Part shown: piece after piece, positions 7,315 through 9,846 of the stretch
How positions within the stretch are numbered: the first letter of the stretch is position 1
Layout of the letters: the number at the start of each line of letters is the position of its first letter
Source of the DNA: Deltaproteobacteria bacterium
GTDB taxonomy: Bacteria > Desulfobacterota > Desulfuromonadia > Desulfuromonadales > BM103
Length of the DNA stretch: 9,846 nt
Direction of reading: 5' to 3'
Assembly (NCBI GenBank): GCA_019313105.1
Contig: JAFDBW010000027.1
Coordinates: 1 to 9,846 of the forward strand
Notes under the pieces: generated by a model
The model's database searches: none
What the model was told of the DNA's origin: nothing
The model's input: the letters and a program-made list of their open reading frames with translations, nothing else
Position numbers and translations under genes: made by a program

Positions 7315-7725
7315 ATGATGCACATGCCAGGACTACTTATCGCAGACGAAGACGTGTTGACCAGGAAACGCATGGCGGACCTGTTCATCAAGGCCGGGTA
7401 CCAGGTGACGGTAACCAACTCGGCAGCTGGTGTGCTCTACGGGATTCTGAAAAAGACCGCCCAGGTTGTATTACTCAGTACGCGCTTCGATCAAATGCTG
7501 GCAACGGAATTGATTCCGATTCTCAAGAAGTGCAATCGCAACCTGACGATCATCCTGGTTGCCAGCGAACTGCCGCTGGCCCTGATTAGAAAAGCCAGAA
7601 GTGAGGGGATTTTTTATCATGCCCTCAAACCGAGCAAACCGAGTGACGAGGAAGAATTGCGCGAGGCTGTCAAGTGCGCATTTGAAAAGGTAACCAACAA
7701 CGCAACAGGTGAATGGCTGCAATAG
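7315..7725 (+). CDS. Degenerate receiver-domain (pseudo-receiver) protein
   Basis: A stand-alone CheY-like fold of 136 aa with no output domain. The acidic pocket is kept (Asp11-Glu12-Asp13) and so is the conserved Lys105 in the ALKP motif. The phospho-acceptor Asp is replaced by Ser55 (VVLLSTRF), and the conserved Thr is replaced by Ala83 (IILVASE). It therefore cannot be phosphorylated in the normal way and may act through protein-protein contacts or bind another signal (inference). The start at 7315 has GGGAGAGA upstream; the adjacent ATG at 7318 is an equally possible start. It lies between two paralogous small membrane proteins and ahead of the cytochrome genes, all apparently in one operon. 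It is cytoplasmic, with no signal peptide. Confidence 0.85.
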   Translation: MMHMPGLLIADEDVLTRKRMADLFIKAGYQVTVTNSAAGVLYGILKKTAQVVLLSTRFDQMLATELIPILKKCNRNLTIILVASELPLALIRKARSEGIFYHALKPSKPSDEEELREAVKCAFEKVTNNATGEWLQ

Positions 7726-7761
7726 CAACTGTAACCGCATACCAACTGAATGGAGGAAATT

Positions 7762-8004
7762 ATGAAAAAGCTCAGAAGTACACTGATGGGAATGGCGATG
7801 TTGATGACGATGGTAACCCCTGCTTTTGCCGTGGATACGACCAAGACCTATTCCAGTGGCATCCTGGTCGGCATCTTCCTGGGCTTCTGCGCACTGATCG
7901 TGGTCGTGCAGCTGGTGCCGACGATCATGCTCCTGGTCGGTTTTTTCAAAGGGCTGATCAAGGATCACTCGAAGAAAACCAGGCGCCTTGCCAGCAGGAT
8001 CTAG
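7762..8004 (+). CDS. Small signal-peptide/single-helix membrane protein B
   Basis: An 80-aa paralogue of the protein at 7026-7250; family not recognised. The start at 7762 follows TGGAGGAAATT; an in-frame ATG at 7750 overlaps that ribosome site and is rejected. The signal-like N-terminus ends at PAFA (about residue 23). A long hydrophobic helix (about residues 34-64) follows, then a strongly basic tail (KDHSKKTRRLASR) expected on the cytoplasmic side. About 18 of 31 residues match protein A from GIL to KGL, including a Gln inside the helix. The 36-nt gap from the pseudo-receiver gene and the lack of a terminator support cotranscription. Confidence 0.85.
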   Translation: MKKLRSTLMGMAMLMTMVTPAFAVDTTKTYSSGILVGIFLGFCALIVVVQLVPTIMLLVGFFKGLIKDHSKKTRRLASRI

Positions 8005-8047
8005 ATTCCTGCAGACCGGGAATGTTGTCCACTAAGGAGGAAATACA

Positions 8048-8215
8048 ATGATTCAGATACTCGAAAAAATCGGCGAATGGCACAGTGTTCATACACTGGT
8101 GGATTTCTACCAGTACATCAAGGGCGTTGAGTATCTCATCTGTCTCGCGTTCTTCATCGCCTTTCCGATGTTCTACAAGTATATAAACGAGAAACCTGGC
8201 GACGTCAGCGAATGA
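8048..8215 (+). CDS. HmcD-like small membrane protein
   Basis: A 55-aa reading frame whose ATG follows AAGGAGG at ideal spacing. An amphipathic start (MIQILEKIGEWHSVHTLVDF) is followed by YQYIKGVEY, one hydrophobic helix (about residues 30-44, LICLAFFIAFPMFY), and a short charged end. The arrangement of an aromatic/His-rich head, KGVxYL and one helix resembles the small HmcD subunit of the Desulfovibrio Hmc transmembrane redox complex, from memory of that family and not from a search. It sits directly before the cytochrome and iron-sulfur genes, as expected for a small subunit of the same complex. It is probably missed by annotation that ignores short frames. Confidence 0.8.
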   Translation: MIQILEKIGEWHSVHTLVDFYQYIKGVEYLICLAFFIAFPMFYKYINEKPGDVSE

Positions 8216-8252
8216 GATGCTGTCTGGAATTTATATGAATAAGGAGAGAATC

Positions 8253-8768
8253 ATGAGCGCAAAGCAAATCCTAACAACCCTGATGACCGCTCTTGCCTTC
8301 GTTATGGCAGTCACCATGGCCCAGGCCTTTGAGGACGTGCCTGACCAGGTCTCGATCGACGTCATGACACAATATTTCGATGGGGTTGAATTTGACCATG
8401 AGATGCATACCGAGCTTGGTGAAGATTGCTCGGCCTGTCATCACCATGCAACCGGTACCGGGACAACCGACGATCGCTGTGTGCGATGCCATGCCGACAG
8501 TGATGAGGTCGCAGAGGTCGGCTGCAGTGCTTGTCATGCCGTCGATACATTCTCCGCTGAACATATCAACCGTCAAGCAGCAGACGTCTACCAGTTCCAC
8601 ATCGATACGCCTGGCTTGAAGGCGGCCTATCACTGGAACTGTATCGGTTGTCATGAGCAGATGGACGGACCGACCGGCTGCCAGGACTGTCATGCCAGGA
8701 CCCCCGAGGGAGATGCCTTCTATCATGCCGATGCACAAGCTTCGGCGGCTGGCGAGGGCGGGCACTAG
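8253..8768 (+). CDS. Periplasmic five-heme c3-like cytochrome c
   Basis: A 171-aa exported cytochrome. The signal peptide covers residues 1-25, ending AQA. Five CxxCH heme-attachment motifs begin at residues 59 (CSACH), 76 (CVRCH), 91 (CSACH), 130 (CIGCH) and 143 (CQDCH). The FDHEMH segment (His49, His52) and the extra His after the first motif are class III cytochrome c hallmarks for bis-His ligation. The C-terminal pair with GPTGC between the motifs resembles the end of triheme c7 of Desulfuromonas. Classic c3 has four hemes and c7 three, so five is unusual. The start at 8253 has AAGGAGAGA upstream; the longer in-frame ATG at 8217 has no such site. It probably passes electrons between the membrane complex and the periplasmic cytochrome pool (inference). 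Confidence 0.93.
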   Translation: MSAKQILTTLMTALAFVMAVTMAQAFEDVPDQVSIDVMTQYFDGVEFDHEMHTELGEDCSACHHHATGTGTTDDRCVRCHADSDEVAEVGCSACHAVDTFSAEHINRQAADVYQFHIDTPGLKAAYHWNCIGCHEQMDGPTGCQDCHARTPEGDAFYHADAQASAAGEGGH

Positions 8769-8827
8769 GCCTTGGCTATTGAGATGACAATTACGGGTGC
8801 ATGAATCTTAGGATAAGGAGAGTTGTT

Positions 8828-9784
8828 ATGAGTGGAATCAGTCGACGGAGATTTCTTGCTGCGAGTGTAGCAGGATGTGCCGCCACAACCCTGGCCGGGT
8901 CAAAGAAGGCCCTGGCAGCCGGTTCTTTTAGCGGCTACCCGGATGGCATGGGCGTGCTGGTGGACCTGACCCGTTGCATTGGCTGCCGCAGTTGTGAAGC
9001 CGCCTGCAACAAGGAACAGAACCTGCCTGCTCCGGAAAAGCCATTTGATGACAAGTCGGTTTTTGATGAAACCTTTCATGGTGGCAAGCAAAAACGGCGC
9101 CCCGATGAGAATGCCTACACGGTCGTAAACCGTTACGACGTCGAGAGTGAGAGCAAACCGCTTTACCGCAAGGTGCAGTGCAATCATTGCGCCGAGCCGG
9201 CCTGTCTGAGCTCCTGTTTCGTCAATGCCTACACCAAGACCCCTGAAGGCGCCGTCGTATACAACTCAAAAGTTTGTGTCGGCTGCCGCAACTGCATGAT
9301 CGCCTGCCCCTTCAACATTCCAGGATACAGTTACTCAAGCGCCTTTGACCCGGTGGTCAAGAAATGCATCTTCTGTCATGAAACCAGACTGAAGAACGGC
9401 CTGCCGCCGGCATGCGTTGAGATCTGTCCGCAGGAGGCGCTGACCTTCGGCAAGCGCAAGGACCTGATCAAGATCGGTCACCAGCGTATCCAGACCCACC
9501 CGGGGCGTTATGTCAACCATCTCTACGGTGAAAAGGAACTGGGCGGGACGCACTGGATGTACCTGTCATCAGTACCTTTCGAAGAAGTCGGTTTTGATCC
9601 GAACCCTGGCAACGAACCGATCATCAACAACGTCAAGGACTTTCTCAGTACCGTACCGATGGTGCTGGCCATCTGGCCGGCCATGTTTACCGGCTTCCAT
9701 CTTCTGGCCAAGAAGCAGGAAGGTCACGGTGATCACGAGCACGATGTCGAAGAACACCATGACGAGGAGGGAGGCGCAGAATGA
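8828..9784 (+). CDS. Tat-exported four-cluster ferredoxin subunit (HybA/HmcB-type)
   Basis: A 318-aa electron-transfer subunit on the periplasmic side. The twin-arginine signal SRRRFLAA is at residues 5-12. Sixteen cysteines make four [4Fe-4S] sites: 50/53/56/60, 118/121/126/130, 150/153/156/160 and 180/183/196/200. A C-terminal hydrophobic anchor (about 272-294) ends in a His/acid-rich tail (five His between 300 and 311), predicted to face the cytoplasm. This architecture matches HybA and HmcB, which link a periplasmic cytochrome to an NrfD-type membrane subunit. The start at 8828 follows AAGGAGAG; an in-frame ATG at 8801 would put extra residues before the Tat motif and has no good ribosome site. 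The stop overlaps the next start (ATGA), implying translational coupling. Confidence 0.95.
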   Translation: MSGISRRRFLAASVAGCAATTLAGSKKALAAGSFSGYPDGMGVLVDLTRCIGCRSCEAACNKEQNLPAPEKPFDDKSVFDETFHGGKQKRRPDENAYTVVNRYDVESESKPLYRKVQCNHCAEPACLSSCFVNAYTKTPEGAVVYNSKVCVGCRNCMIACPFNIPGYSYSSAFDPVVKKCIFCHETRLKNGLPPACVEICPQEALTFGKRKDLIKIGHQRIQTHPGRYVNHLYGEKELGGTHWMYLSSVPFEEVGFDPNPGNEPIINNVKDFLSTVPMVLAIWPAMFTGFHLLAKKQEGHGDHEHDVEEHHDEEGGAE

Positions 9785-9846
9785 AACACTTACTTGAATG
9801 TGGAGTGAAGCCGGTTGATTCACAGGTCAACGAAAAGACGGAACAG
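9781..9846 (+). CDS. Start of a downstream gene, expected NrfD/HmcC-type membrane subunit
   Basis: Only 22 codons are in the window, beginning MKHLLECGVKPVDS and open to the edge. The ATG overlaps the stop of the ferredoxin gene by four bases (ATGA), and GAGGGAGG lies just upstream within that gene. The visible residues are hydrophilic and not diagnostic. In HybA/HmcB-type operons the next gene is normally the multi-helix, quinone-interacting NrfD/PsrC-family subunit, so that is the expectation from context, not from sequence. Confidence 0.6.
   Translation, partial: MKHLLECGVKPVDSQVNEKTEQ

Noticed and set aside
8083..8098. CAGTGT-N4-ACACTG inverted repeat near the start of the HmcD-like gene
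   Set aside because: It lies inside coding sequence, has only 6-bp arms and no T-tract; likely incidental, though a weak mRNA hairpin is possible.
1..9846. CRISPR arrays, tRNA or rRNA genes, insertion sequences
   Set aside because: No repeated spacer-like units, cloverleaf or rRNA sequence, transposase frames or terminal repeats are seen.

Overview
The window reads as a piece of a Desulfuromonadales-type (Geobacter/Desulfuromonas/Pelobacter-like) deltaproteobacterial chromosome. This is inferred from three things: multiheme c-type cytochromes beside a Tat-exported four-cluster ferredoxin, NtrC-type sigma-54 control, and a sensor kinase with a periplasmic c-heme-like motif. All genes supported here lie on the + strand.

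Left part (1-3280): the 3' nine-tenths of an elongation factor G gene, followed 18 nt later by an ACT-domain malic enzyme, closed by a strong 14-bp-stem terminator. EF-G sits outside the usual rpsL-rpsG-fusA-tuf setting, so it is probably a second EF-G paralogue.

Middle part (3281-6763): a good sigma-70 promoter (3359-3386), a roughly 165-nt GC-rich leader with mutually exclusive foldings, then a two-component pair. The pair is a membrane histidine kinase whose periplasmic domain carries a CX4CHxH heme-c-like motif, and an NtrC-family response regulator (receiver, sigma-54 AAA+, Fis HTH). A terminator-like perfect 11-bp hairpin with a T7 tract follows.

Right part (6764-9846): a 27-bp perfect palindrome centred at 6846 lies about 130 bp upstream of the start predicted from a near-consensus sigma-54 promoter (6952-6967). 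The promoter drives a tight run of seven genes: a small signal-peptide/one-helix membrane protein; a receiver-like protein that has lost its phosphoacceptor Asp; a second small membrane protein paralogous to the first; a 55-aa HmcD-like single-helix protein; a five-heme c3-like periplasmic cytochrome; a Tat-exported HybA/HmcB-type protein with four [4Fe-4S] clusters and a C-terminal anchor; and the first 22 codons of a gene overlapping by ATGA, expected to be the NrfD/HmcC-type quinone-binding membrane subunit.

The coherent reading (inference) is that a redox- or heme-sensing kinase phosphorylates the adjacent sigma-54 activator. The activator binds the palindrome, and possibly a related dyad embedded in the terminator exactly 104 bp upstream, to switch on a membrane electron-transfer complex linking menaquinone to periplasmic cytochromes. 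The least explained parts are the pseudo-receiver, the paired small membrane proteins around it, and the structured kinase leader.
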